Assembly (NCBI RefSeq): GCF_016654115.1
Contig: NZ_JAEQAZ010000014.1
Coordinates: 19,950 to 83,949 of the forward strand
Reading direction: 5' to 3'
Source of the DNA: Streptomyces sp. MBT53
GTDB lineage: Bacteria; Actinomycetota; Actinomycetes; Streptomycetales; Streptomycetaceae
Length of the DNA: 64,000 nucleotides
Numbering within the stretch: the stretch's first letter is position 1; the number at the start of each line of letters is the position of its first letter. Shown one piece after another: positions 1-8,481 of this stretch. Below the pieces are notes generated by a model that was given only the letters and a program-made list of their open reading frames with translations, ran no database searches and was not told the DNA's origin. A program made the position numbers and the translations under genes.

Positions 1-1
1 C

Positions 2-493
2 GCGGCCACCACAATGGGGCCACTCATCAGCGCGGCCCAGCGGGACAAGGTGGAGAAGCTGATCCGGGTCGGCGAGGAGGAGGGCGCCCGGATCGTGTGC
101 GGCGGCAAGCGTCCTGCCGGGCTCGACCGGGGTTATTTCGTGGAGCCGACGCTCTTCGCCGCCGTGGACAACGCGATGGCCGTCGCCCGGACGGAGTTCT
201 TCGGGCCGGTCGGCGTCGTCATCCCGTTCCGCACCGACGAGGAGGCGGTACACATCGCCAACGACAGTCCGTACGGTCTGGGCGGTGCCGTGTGGAGCGC
301 CGACACCGTGGCCGCGTACGAGATGGCGACGCGGTTGCGGACCGGCGGGGTCACGATCAACGGCGGCAGTGCCGGGGTGAGCCCGCGGTCCGCGTTCGGC
401 GGTTACAAGCAGAGTGGACTCGGCCGGGAGTGGGGCGAGTTCGGGCTCGACGAGTATCTGCAGACGAAGACGGTGAGCTGGGCGGCCCGCTGA
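2..493 (+). CDS. Aldehyde dehydrogenase, C-terminal part (5' end outside window)
   Basis: This is the last ~163 codons of an NAD(P)-dependent aldehyde dehydrogenase; the reading frame is open to the left edge, so the true start and the catalytic cysteine lie outside the window. The family signature EFFGPV is present, followed by the usual C-terminal segment with NDSPYGLGGAVWS and the SAFGGYKQSGLGRE motif that shapes the oligomerisation and NAD-binding side. The enzyme would oxidise an aldehyde to the acid. The thiolase gene downstream is convergent, ending 16 bases away. The neighbouring CoA-ester genes suggest it serves a degradation pathway, but the substrate cannot be read from the sequence. 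Confidence 0.93.
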   Translation, partial: AATTMGPLISAAQRDKVEKLIRVGEEEGARIVCGGKRPAGLDRGYFVEPTLFAAVDNAMAVARTEFFGPVGVVIPFRTDEEAVHIANDSPYGLGGAVWSADTVAAYEMATRLRTGGVTINGGSAGVSPRSAFGGYKQSGLGREWGEFGLDEYLQTKTVSWAAR

Positions 494-508
494 CCGATGC
501 TCAGCGCG

Positions 509-1681
509 TCACACGGTGAGCACCATCGCCGATCCCATGCCGCCGCCCGCGCACATCGCCGCGACCGCCGTGCCTCCACCGCGGCGGCGCAGCTCGTGCG
601 CGAGCGTGACGATCATGCGGGTGCCGGTGGTGGCGATCGGGTGGCCGAGGCTGCACCCGCTGCCGAAGGGGTTCACCCGCTCGGCGTCCAGGCCCAGTTC
701 ACGGGTGGCGGCGACGGTGACCGCGGCGAAGGCCTCGTTGATCTCGAACAGGTCGACGTCCTCGATCCGCAGCCCGGCCCGGTCAAGTGCCTTGCGGATG
801 GCGGCGATCGGGGCCAGTCCCGTCTCGACGGGGTCGACACCGACGCTGGCCCACGACCGTACGGTGGCGAGCGGAGCGAGCCCATGACGGGCGGCGATCT
901 CAGAGGAGGCGACGACGACCGCGGCCGAACCGTCGTTCACCCCGCTGGAGTTGCCCGCGGTGATGGAGTAGCCCTCTATCTCGGGGCGCAGCGCCTTCAG
1001 TGCGGCGAGCTTCTCGATGCTGGTGTCGCGGCGCGGGTGCTCGTCGGTGTCGAACACGGAGACCGAGCCGCTGCGGTCGGTGACGTCGACGGGGACGATC
1101 TCGTCGACGAACTGCCCCTCGTCGATCGCGCGGACGGCCCGCTGGTGCGAGCGCAGGGCCCAACTGTCCATGTCCTGGCGGGAGATACCGGCCAGCCGCG
1201 CCGTGTTCCAGCCGACCAGGGTGGCCATGTCGTTGTTGGGGGCCTCTTGGGTCGGCGCGTGCGAGGGCGACGACCAGGGGTCCTGCCAGTCGTCGGTGCC
1301 CGGAATCCGGCGCCGGGCCTGAGGAGCGGTGGACGAGGACTGGGTACCGCCGGCGACGACCGCACGGTCCATGCCGGCGAGCACCCCCGCCGCCGCGGTC
1401 GCCACACTGGCCAGCCCCGAGGCGCAGTGCCGGTTGTGGGCGAGCCCCGGCACATGCGTGAGCTCCGCTTCGAGTGCCGCGTAGCGGGCGATGTCCCCGC
1501 CTCCGGCCAGGGTCTCGCCGAGGACGACGTCGTCGATCAGATCGAGCGGCAGCCCCGAGCGCCGCACGGCCTCCCGTACGACGACGGTGGCGAGGTCGAA
1601 GGCGCTGGTGTCCCGGAGCGTTCCCTTCCGAGCGGTACCGATCGCGGTGCGGCAGGCGGCGAGCAGAACGGCATCAGTCAT
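509..1681 (-). CDS. Thiolase (acetyl-CoA acetyltransferase family)
   Basis: A 390-residue thiolase, the normal length for the family, that cleaves a 3-ketoacyl-CoA with CoA (or condenses two acyl-CoAs). The nucleophilic Cys86 sits in NRHCASGLASV, His347 in GHPIATTGTR, and the second catalytic Cys377 in CAGGGMG; NEAFA is also present, so the active site looks complete. I chose the ATG at 1681; a TTG six codons upstream is possible, and neither has a clear ribosome-binding site. The gene diverges from the acyl-CoA dehydrogenase across 130 bases. With the dehydrogenases next door it completes a beta-oxidation-like set (dehydrogenation, hydroxyacyl oxidation, thiolysis). Confidence 0.93.
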   Translation of the reverse strand: MTDAVLLAACRTAIGTARKGTLRDTSAFDLATVVVREAVRRSGLPLDLIDDVVLGETLAGGGDIARYAALEAELTHVPGLAHNRHCASGLASVATAAAGVLAGMDRAVVAGGTQSSSTAPQARRRIPGTDDWQDPWSSPSHAPTQEAPNNDMATLVGWNTARLAGISRQDMDSWALRSHQRAVRAIDEGQFVDEIVPVDVTDRSGSVSVFDTDEHPRRDTSIEKLAALKALRPEIEGYSITAGNSSGVNDGSAAVVVASSEIAARHGLAPLATVRSWASVGVDPVETGLAPIAAIRKALDRAGLRIEDVDLFEINEAFAAVTVAATRELGLDAERVNPFGSGCSLGHPIATTGTRMIVTLAHELRRRGGGTAVAAMCAGGGMGSAMVLTV

Positions 1682-1811
1682 GCAATTGATGATACTCAAC
1701 TTGGTGGTGCGTAGGTATGAACACCTTTAAACGGCACTGGATCTCGACCAGCGACATAAAAGAGGATACCTTCTTCGAGATACTGATCCGCTGCGGACCG
1801 GGTGGTGGCTG
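1682..1811. promoter_or_regulatory. Divergent promoter region, thiolase / acyl-CoA dehydrogenase
   Basis: These 130 non-coding bases separate two divergent catabolic genes and are visibly AT-richer than their surroundings (for example ACACCTTTAAACGG and ACATAAAAGAGG). They must carry promoters for both directions. I could not assign convincing -10/-35 pairs. A short imperfect inverted repeat AGGT-n6-ACCT lies near 1715-1728 but is too weak to call an operator. Confidence 0.5.
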
Positions 1812-2936
1812 GTGAACTTCGAGCTCAGCGAGGAGCAGGCCATGCTCCGCGAGGCCTCCCGCGACCTGCTGTCCGACCGGGCCCCGATCACCGTCGTACG
1901 AGCCTGGATGGACCGCTCCGACGACGTCGACCCCGAGCTGTGGCGGCTGACGTCCGACCTCGGCTGGCCCGGCCTGGCCCTGCCCGAGGAGTACGGCGGA
2001 TCCGGCCAGGGACTGGTCGAACTCGCCCTGGTCGCCGAGGAGATCGGACGCGCGCTGGGCCGGGGCCCCTTCCTGCCGACCGCCCTTGTCGGCCGGGCGA
2101 TCGCCCACGGCGGTTCCGAGCGGCTGCGCTCCGAGGTGCTGCCCGCGCTCGCCTCCGGGGAGAGCTGGGCCACCTGGGCCTTCGCCGAACCGCACGCGCC
2201 CTGGACGCTGGACGGGATCCACGCCACGGCACGCGGCGACGGCGACGGAGTCGTCCTCGACGGGGTCAAGACCGTGGTGCAGGATGCCGACGGTGCGCGC
2301 CGGCTGCTGGTCACCGCACTCCACGACGGCGAACCGGCATCCTTCCTCGTCGACCGCGCGGCTCCCGGTGTCACCGTCCGGCGGCAGCGCGTCCTGGATC
2401 CCACGCGCGCGTTCCACGAGGTCCGCCTCGACGCCGTACGCGTCCCGCTGGACGCGCGTCTCGTCGGTGGGCCGGCCGACATCCAGGCCCTGCTCGACGA
2501 GGCGTCCGTCCTGCGGTGTGCCGACGCGCTGGGCGTGATGGACCGGATGCTGGAGCTGACCGTCGAACACACCAAGAGCCGGGTGCAGTTCGGGCGCCCG
2601 ATCGGGAGTTTCCAGGCGGTCAAGCACGCCTGCGCCGACATGGCACTGCTGGTACACGGCACCCGGGCCGCGACGTACTACGCGGCGATGGCCGCCGACG
2701 CCGGCGCGGACGACACCGCCCGGGCAGCCTGTGCCGCCGCCTCCTACGCCACGGCCGGCACCGGTGAAGTCGCCGCGCGGGCACTGCAGTTACACGGCGG
2801 GATCGGTTTCACCTGGGAGCACGACCTCCACCTCTATCTGCGCCGGGCCAGGGCCGATCGGGTGCTGTACGGGGACACCGCCGTCCATCGCGACCGGCTC
2901 TGCACCCTGCTTCAGCGGTCCGCCGCGTCGGTCTGA
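1812..2936 (+). CDS. Acyl-CoA dehydrogenase
   Basis: A 374-residue FAD-dependent acyl-CoA dehydrogenase that would introduce the alpha,beta double bond into an acyl-CoA. The N-terminal helical domain begins NFELSEEQAMLREASRD, the C-terminal FAD domain carries VQFGRPIGSFQAVKH (about 258-270) and the characteristic HGGIGFTWEHDLHLYLRRA (328-346). The start is GTG at 1812. It heads a rightward run with two short-chain dehydrogenases (gaps of 26 and 49 bases), a plausible operon. Actinobacterial enzymes of this type, as used in steroid side-chain breakdown, often work as hetero-oligomers with a second subunit; no partner is visible here. Codon 327 (2790-2792) is TTA, very rare in this window and in Streptomyces a mark of bldA-dependent translation. 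Confidence 0.93.
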   Translation: MNFELSEEQAMLREASRDLLSDRAPITVVRAWMDRSDDVDPELWRLTSDLGWPGLALPEEYGGSGQGLVELALVAEEIGRALGRGPFLPTALVGRAIAHGGSERLRSEVLPALASGESWATWAFAEPHAPWTLDGIHATARGDGDGVVLDGVKTVVQDADGARRLLVTALHDGEPASFLVDRAAPGVTVRRQRVLDPTRAFHEVRLDAVRVPLDARLVGGPADIQALLDEASVLRCADALGVMDRMLELTVEHTKSRVQFGRPIGSFQAVKHACADMALLVHGTRAATYYAAMAADAGADDTARAACAAASYATAGTGEVAARALQLHGGIGFTWEHDLHLYLRRARADRVLYGDTAVHRDRLCTLLQRSAASV

Positions 2937-2962
2937 GCGCACGCGAAAGGGAATCTAGATCG

Positions 2963-3727
2963 ATGGAGATCAAGGGCAAGAAGGCCGTGGTGTTCGGCGG
3001 GGCCTCCGGAATGGGCCGTGCCAGCGCCGAGTTGCTCGCGGCGCGCGGCGCCGACGTCGTCGTACTCGACCGTCCGGCGTCGGCCGGCGCCGAGGTCGCC
3101 GCCGCGCTCGGCGGGCGTTTCGAGCCGGTCGACGTCACCGACTTCGAGGCGACGGAGAGTGCGCTCGCCGCCGCCGTGGAGGCGCTGGGCGGGCTGCATG
3201 TCTCGATCACAACTGCCGGTGGCGGCAAGGCGAAACGGACGCTCGGCAGGAACGGTCCACACGACCTGGACACCTTCCGCGGCATCCTCGACCTCAACGC
3301 CGTCGCGACCTTCAACATCAGCCGGCTCGCCGCCGCGCACATGAGCCGCAACGAGCCCGAGGACCCGGACGGCGAGCGCGGTGTCATCGTCAACACCTCG
3401 TCGATCGCGGCCTTCGAGGGGCAGATCGGCCAGGTCGCCTACGGGGCCGCCAAGGCCGCGATCGCCGGCATGTGTCTCACCATGGCGCGCGATCTCGGCC
3501 CGTTCGGCATCCGGGTCCTGGCCATCGCGCCCAGCCTGTTCGACACGGGCGCCGTCGAGAAGATCCCGGACGAGGTGCGCGCCGAGTTGGTCAAGGACGC
3601 GGCGTTCCCCAAGCGCCTGGGCCGGCCGGAGGAGTACGCGAAGCTCGCGCTCGCCGTCGTCGACAACCCGATGCTGAACGGCCAGTGCCTGCGGCTCGAC
3701 GCGGGGCAGCGGTTCGGTCCCAAGTGA
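2963..3727 (+). CDS. Short-chain dehydrogenase, 3-hydroxyacyl-CoA dehydrogenase type II-like
   Basis: A 254-residue SDR. The cofactor motif GGASGMG is at 12-18, the acidic residue of VVVLDRP suggests NAD preference, and the catalytic YGAAK is at 160-164 with serines in NTSSIAAF ahead of it. The stretch GPFGIRVLAIAPSLFDT and the PKRLGRPEEYAKLA segment resemble the type II 3-hydroxyacyl-CoA dehydrogenase group, which fits its place directly after an acyl-CoA dehydrogenase. The ATG start follows AAAGGGAATCTAGATCG. It probably oxidises the 3-hydroxyacyl-CoA formed in the same pathway; the exact substrate is inferred from context only. Confidence 0.9.
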   Translation: MEIKGKKAVVFGGASGMGRASAELLAARGADVVVLDRPASAGAEVAAALGGRFEPVDVTDFEATESALAAAVEALGGLHVSITTAGGGKAKRTLGRNGPHDLDTFRGILDLNAVATFNISRLAAAHMSRNEPEDPDGERGVIVNTSSIAAFEGQIGQVAYGAAKAAIAGMCLTMARDLGPFGIRVLAIAPSLFDTGAVEKIPDEVRAELVKDAAFPKRLGRPEEYAKLALAVVDNPMLNGQCLRLDAGQRFGPK

Positions 3728-3776
3728 CCGTTGTCAGGGGCCGGTTGGAGCCAGCACGACGAGGGGAGCATCCGTA

Positions 3777-4535
<759 letters not shown>

Positions 4536-4544
4536 CGTCTTGAA

Positions 4545-5168
4545 TCACAGCGGGTGGGACTGGGGGCCCGGGGGCAGCGGCTCGGTCCCGTCCGGCCTGG
4601 TGCGCATGCCGTCCAGCAGCATCCGCAGATACCGGCGCCACAGGTCCGGTTCTCCGGTCTGGTCGGTGACCGCACCCACCATCAGTTGGATCATGGGGAG
4701 GTCCAGGGGCGCCACGTCGGACCGCAGCGCGCCCTGCTCCTTTGCGCGGTCGATCAGCGGATCGACCAGGGGCTTGATCCGCCGGTCGACGAGGGCGTGC
4801 CGCTGGGCTGCTTTGCCGGTGCCGAGCATGACCTCGCGCAGCCCGCGATCGTGTGCCTGGAGTTCGCACACCTTCTCCAGGCTGGTCGCCAGCCCGTGCC
4901 ATGGATCGGGATCGGTCGCGGCTTCCCGGGCGCAGGCCTCGACCCGGTCGATCATGTCCTCGAAGACCGCGTCGACCAGCTCTTCCTTGTTGGCGAAGTG
5001 CCGGTAGGCCGTCCCCACACCGAGCCCCGCGTGGCGGGCGACGTCGTCGAGGGTCGCGGCCAGACCCCGGTCACGGAACACCTCGCGGGCGGCGGCCATC
5101 AGCCGGCGGCGGTTCAGCTCGGCGTCGCGCCGCAGCGGCGCCCTGCCGGGTTCAGCGGGCTCCGCCAT
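4545..5168 (-). CDS. TetR-family transcriptional regulator
   Basis: A 207-residue TetR-type repressor. The N-terminal helix-turn-helix is clear (MAAAREVFRDRGL, then TLDDVARHAGLGVGTAYRHF), followed by a ligand domain of no recognisable class ending in QPGPQSHPL-like tail residues. The reading frame is open 60 codons further upstream into the promoter region, but the ATG at 5168 has GGAAGGCGGGACG before it and gives a normal N-terminus. It diverges from the esterase lipoprotein gene, and two near-identical palindromes sit in the space between them, so it most likely represses that gene and itself. Regulation of the catabolic genes on its other side is possible but no matching palindrome was seen there. 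Confidence 0.92.
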   Translation of the reverse strand: MAEPAEPGRAPLRRDAELNRRRLMAAAREVFRDRGLAATLDDVARHAGLGVGTAYRHFANKEELVDAVFEDMIDRVEACAREAATDPDPWHGLATSLEKVCELQAHDRGLREVMLGTGKAAQRHALVDRRIKPLVDPLIDRAKEQGALRSDVAPLDLPMIQLMVGAVTDQTGEPDLWRRYLRMLLDGMRTRPDGTEPLPPGPQSHPL

Positions 5169-5276
5169 AGCAGTCGTCCCGCCTTCCGGGTGATGTCGAT
5201 TCGTCCAGCGCATCGTACTGCCGCGAGCTGCGCACCCCTTGATCAGGTTCGATTCCGGGCCGCGACGCCCCAGAAC

Positions 5277-5301
5277 CAAACGGAGATGACATCTCCGTTT
5301 G
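5277..5301. promoter_or_regulatory. Operator palindrome 1 (TetR, esterase side)
   Basis: A perfect inverted repeat with 11-base arms: CAAACGGAGAT, a GAC centre, then ATCTCCGTTTG. It shares its ten inner arm bases with the second palindrome 43 bases away. The position between a divergent TetR gene and its neighbour is that of a TetR operator. Confidence 0.8.
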
Positions 5302-5320
5302 ATGTTACGGTGGGAGCAAG

Positions 5321-5343
5321 AAACGGAGATGTGATCTCCGTTT
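5321..5343. promoter_or_regulatory. Operator palindrome 2 (TetR, esterase side)
   Basis: Arms AAACGGAGAT and ATCTCCGTTT around a GTG centre, 28 bases before the esterase ATG. The centre is 43 bases from that of palindrome 1, about four helical turns, so two repressor dimers would bind the same DNA face. Confidence 0.8.
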
Positions 5344-5371
5344 GCCATCCGATGTCGCGGGAGACGAAGAC

Positions 5372-6562
5372 ATGCGCGAAGAAGAGAAGACGCGGGCAGG
5401 CCGGCGGAGGGGTATCGCCGGCGTCACGATCACCGTCGCGGCCGGGCTGGCGCTGGTGGCCTGCTCCTCGGGCAGCAACAGCGCGTCCAGCGGTACGTCC
5501 AGCACCAGCGCCCGCGCCAGGACGGCCGCCTGCCCCACGGGTACGAGCGCCACGAGTTCCGGAGCGCCCAGCGCGGTGCCGTCGGGCAACGCGGGCGGCC
5601 TTCCGGTGGCCAAGACCATCAAGAAGTCGGACACCAGCACCAGCACCGTGATCGACCCCAAGGGTGCGCAGATCCAGTGCGCCACGTCCGGGATCACCAC
5701 CACGCACGACATCACGTACTCCTCGCCGACCACCAACGGCAAGAAGACCGATCTGAAGCTGGACATCCAGGTGCCCACGTCCACGTCGGGCAAGAAGCCG
5801 CTGGTCATCTATCTGACCGGAGGCGGGTTCGTCATGGCGGACCGCACCGCCAACCTGAGTCAGCGCACCTATGTCGCCGACCAGGGCTATGTCGTGGCCA
5901 GCCTCCAGTACCGCACCACCAAGGACGGCGCCACGTACAAGGACGCCGTCGCCGATGTGAAGTCCGCGATCCGCTATCTCCGCGCCAACGCCGACAAGTA
6001 CGACATCGACGCCGACCACGTCGCCGTGTGGGGCCAGTCCGCCGGCGGCTACCTGGCCGCGATGACCGGCACGACCAACGGGGAGGAGTCCTTCGACGTC
6101 GGCGACAACCTCGACCAGAGCAGTGAAGTCCAGGGCGTCGTCGACGAGTTCGGCCCCGCCGACCTGTCCAGGCTCGCGGCCGACTACGACACGGCGGCGC
6201 AGAAGTCCAACTACGCGGCAGGCAACAGTGCCGCCCAGTGGGTCTACGGCCCCGGCACCAAGAAGTCGGTCGCGGACCGCACCAGCGAGGTCGCGGCGGC
6301 CGACCCGGCGACACACATCAGCTCCAGGACGGCGCCCTTCGTGCTGTTCCACGGCAGCGCCGACAACCTGGTCTCGCCCAGTGAAACCCTTGATCTCCAA
6401 ACGGCGTTGCGCGCCAAGGGGATCGAGAGCACCCGCTACGTCCTCACCGGCGCGGGCCACGGCGACCTCTCCTTCACCGGCGACACCTCGGCCGCCCTGC
6501 CCTGGTCCACGCAGGAGACGATGGGACATATCGTCGACTTCCTGGGGCAACACCTCAAGTAG
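5372..6562 (+). CDS. Secreted alpha/beta-hydrolase lipoprotein (esterase)
   Basis: A 396-residue lipoprotein with an alpha/beta-hydrolase (esterase/lipase) fold. A basic N-terminus and hydrophobic segment end in the lipobox LVAC (Cys31), so it should be anchored outside the membrane after a Ser/Thr-rich linker. An oxyanion-type GGGF follows, then the nucleophile elbow GQSAGG (Ser223), Asp331 in HGSADN and His363 in GAGHGD, a complete triad. The ATG at 5372 follows GGGAGACGAAGAC. It probably cleaves short esters, perhaps acetyl groups on polysaccharides, but the substrate is unknown. Two TetR-type operators lie just upstream and predict induction by a small ligand. Confidence 0.9.
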   Translation: MREEEKTRAGRRRGIAGVTITVAAGLALVACSSGSNSASSGTSSTSARARTAACPTGTSATSSGAPSAVPSGNAGGLPVAKTIKKSDTSTSTVIDPKGAQIQCATSGITTTHDITYSSPTTNGKKTDLKLDIQVPTSTSGKKPLVIYLTGGGFVMADRTANLSQRTYVADQGYVVASLQYRTTKDGATYKDAVADVKSAIRYLRANADKYDIDADHVAVWGQSAGGYLAAMTGTTNGEESFDVGDNLDQSSEVQGVVDEFGPADLSRLAADYDTAAQKSNYAAGNSAAQWVYGPGTKKSVADRTSEVAAADPATHISSRTAPFVLFHGSADNLVSPSETLDLQTALRAKGIESTRYVLTGAGHGDLSFTGDTSAALPWSTQETMGHIVDFLGQHLK

Positions 6563-6605
6563 TCGGGGATCAGCCCGTGTTGCCGACCACACCAGGGGGC
6601 CTACC

Positions 6606-7256
6606 GTGTCCAACTCCGTGTTCCCGTCGCCAAGGCGGCGGCGCGACGGGAAGCTCATCGTCGGAGCCGTCGCGGGCGTCCTCGTCATCGGCGGCCTCGG
6701 AACCGCCTGCAATCCCGACACCGGGCAAGGCAGCACGACAGCGGGCGCGAGCGGCAACGCGAAGACCCGTGGCGGGACCAAGACCGTTCCCGCCTTCGTG
6801 GGCATGGGGCTCCAGTCCGCCCAGGACGCCGCCCAGAAGCAGGGCTTCTACAGCCTCAGGTCCCATGACGCGCTCGGCCGCGACCGCCACCAGATCCTCG
6901 ACCGGGACTGGAAGGTCTGCTCGCAGAACGTGAAGGCCGGCACGCGTGTCGCCACCACCACCCGGCTCGACTTCGGCGCGGTGAAGCTCGCCGAGAGGTG
7001 CCCGTCGAAGGACCAGTCCGCACCCGCACGGGCCGGCTCGACGATGCCGGACTTCAAGGGAAAGTCGGTCAACACCGCCCGCGCCGCACTCGCGTCCGGG
7101 ACGTCGGTCACGGTCAAGGACGCGTCCGGCAAAGGGCGTTTCATCCTGCTGGCGTCGAACTGGCAGGTGTGCTCGCAGAAACCGTCGGCCGGGACGAAAC
7201 TCACCGGGCAGCCCGTGGAGTTCAAGGCGGTGAAGTTCGGGGAGTCCTGCCCGTAG
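6606..7256 (+). CDS. PASTA-domain lipoprotein
   Basis: A 216-residue protein with a GTG start behind CCAGGGGGCC. The N-terminal hydrophobic segment ends in LGTAC (Cys35), a lipobox. The rest consists of two PASTA-like repeats: the first begins VPAFVGMGLQSAQDAAQKQGF, shortened here to VPAFVGM at about residue 60, the second MPDFKGKSVNTARAAL at about 142, each closing with a WxVCSQ...AGT segment. PASTA modules bind muropeptide or mediate contacts in cell-wall kinases and penicillin-binding proteins, but here no kinase or transpeptidase domain is attached. It follows the esterase by 43 bases and may share its transcript. Its role is unknown, probably at the cell surface. Confidence 0.82.
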   Translation: MSNSVFPSPRRRRDGKLIVGAVAGVLVIGGLGTACNPDTGQGSTTAGASGNAKTRGGTKTVPAFVGMGLQSAQDAAQKQGFYSLRSHDALGRDRHQILDRDWKVCSQNVKAGTRVATTTRLDFGAVKLAERCPSKDQSAPARAGSTMPDFKGKSVNTARAALASGTSVTVKDASGKGRFILLASNWQVCSQKPSAGTKLTGQPVEFKAVKFGESCP

Positions 7257-7286
7257 CGGTGGCAGGTCGTCGGACGGCCGGTGAAC

Positions 7287-7952
7287 TCACCGTCCGTTCC
7301 CCGCCCTTGGCCGTACGCCGTGGTCCGCGAGGCCCTGCGCAAGCAAGCTGAAGGCGCGCGTGCCCCGTGCCCGGACATCGTCGGCGAGTTGATCCGGCGC
7401 CTCGTCAGCGAGAACACGTCGGCGTACGAGGTCGATGAGCGCCCGGTGGACACCCATCAGGGCGTTGGCCGCCACGTACGCCGTGACCTCGTCCGTCTCG
7501 GCCGTGTCACCCTGATCCGCCGCGAGGAGCGCGGCCAGTGCCGTCGTCGCATCGGTGATCGCCTGCTGTTCGCGGGCTCGTAGCGTGGGGCTGTCGGCGA
7601 TCATGCGGTGCACGGTCCGCAGTCGTACGAGGGCCTCGTCGTCGCCTGCTGCGACCTGGGCGAGGAGCCCGGTCGCCCCGGTCAGGAACGTCCGTACCGC
7701 GTCCAGGACCGACGCGCCCGGGGGCCGGGAGTCGACCGCCGCGATGAGCCGTTCGCCGAAGTCGTCGAGCCGCGAGTAGAGGAGATCCTCTTTCCGCGGG
7801 AAGTAGTTGAAGACGGTGGCCTCGGAGACGCGTGCCTCGCGGGCGATCTCGGCGACCCGCACGGCGTCGAACCCCCGGTCGACGAAGAGCCGCCAGGCGA
7901 TGTCCGCGATGAGTGTCCGCGTCTGCTCCTTCTTCAGCTCGCGCAGCCCCAC
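7287..7952 (-). CDS. TetR-family transcriptional regulator
   Basis: A 221-residue TetR regulator. The helix-turn-helix is plain (ADIAWRLFVDRGFDAVRVAE, then ARVSEATVFNYFPRKEDLL). A GTG at 7958 and one at 7952 are both possible; GGAGG lies five bases before the second and would overlap the first, and the family often begins GLRELKKEQTR, so I took 7952. It diverges from a deazaflavin-dependent reductase gene, and a 36-base inverted repeat fills the space between them. That arrangement predicts autorepression and control of the reductase. The ligand is not known; such pairs often answer to toxic aromatic or quinone-like compounds. Confidence 0.92.
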   Translation of the reverse strand: MGLRELKKEQTRTLIADIAWRLFVDRGFDAVRVAEIAREARVSEATVFNYFPRKEDLLYSRLDDFGERLIAAVDSRPPGASVLDAVRTFLTGATGLLAQVAAGDDEALVRLRTVHRMIADSPTLRAREQQAITDATTALAALLAADQGDTAETDEVTAYVAANALMGVHRALIDLVRRRVLADEAPDQLADDVRARGTRAFSLLAQGLADHGVRPRAGNGR

Positions 7953-7986
7953 GGTCACCTCCGTCCAGATTTCGGCGAGACAAGGA

Positions 7987-8022
7987 GTCTAGGGTGACCC
8001 TATATTTAGGGTCACCCTAGAC
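7987..8022. promoter_or_regulatory. Large double-palindrome operator
   Basis: An inverted repeat with perfect 15-base arms, GTCTAGGGTGACCCT and AGGGTCACCCTAGAC, around ATATTT. Each arm holds its own 13-base palindrome: TAGGGTGACCCTA at 7990-8002 and TAGGGTCACCCTA at 8007-8019, 17 bases apart. This fits cooperative binding of two dimers of the adjacent TetR protein. The AT core could be part of a promoter. Confidence 0.85.
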
Positions 8023-8054
8023 AATACTCCACCCGCGTCTTCGAGGAGGTCCCG

Positions 8055-8474
8055 ATGAGCGCCCCCTACCTGCCCCCGCCGTGGGGAGCACGGGTCATCG
8101 GCAACCGGATGGCCAAGCTCTTCGCCCGGTCTGTGCTGAGCACGCTGAGCGTCCGGGGCCGTACGTCGGGCCGCTGGCGGAGTGTGCCGGTGGCCGTCCT
8201 CGACCACGACGGGGAGCGCTACCTGATAGCGCCCCGCGGGAACACCGAGTGGTCCCGCAATCTGCGTGCCGCGAACAGTGGACGGCTCCGGCGCAAGGGC
8301 CGTGGCGAGGAGTTCGAGGCGGTCGAGGTCCCGGTGGCGGAGCGCGCGCCGTTGATCCAGGTCTATCTGGAACAGTTCGGCCGCTTCCCCACCGTGGCCG
8401 AGACGTTCCGGCAGCTCCCCGACCCCGCCGACCATCCCACGTTCCGCATCGTCGAATCCCGGGGGCTCGGCTGA
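8055..8474 (+). CDS. Deazaflavin (F420)-dependent nitroreductase-family protein
   Basis: A 139-residue protein of the Ddn / DUF385 split-barrel family, which uses reduced coenzyme F420 to reduce quinones, nitro compounds or other acceptors. The family signature is visible as RGRTSGRWRSVPVAVL followed by YLIAPRGNTEWSRNLRAA, the segment that contacts the deazaflavin. Length is normal for the family. The ATG follows GAGGAGGTCCCG, a strong ribosome-binding site. It is controlled, by position, by the divergent TetR and its operator. Mycobacterial and streptomycete members protect against oxidative or electrophilic stress; its own substrate is not known. Confidence 0.85.
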   Translation: MSAPYLPPPWGARVIGNRMAKLFARSVLSTLSVRGRTSGRWRSVPVAVLDHDGERYLIAPRGNTEWSRNLRAANSGRLRRKGRGEEFEAVEVPVAERAPLIQVYLEQFGRFPTVAETFRQLPDPADHPTFRIVESRGLG

Positions 8475-8481
8475 CGGCCGG

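Noticed and set aside
1700..1760. A possible operator in the thiolase/acyl-CoA dehydrogenase divergent region
   Set aside because: The best inverted repeat has four-base arms, too short to separate from chance, and it does not match the nearby TetR operators.
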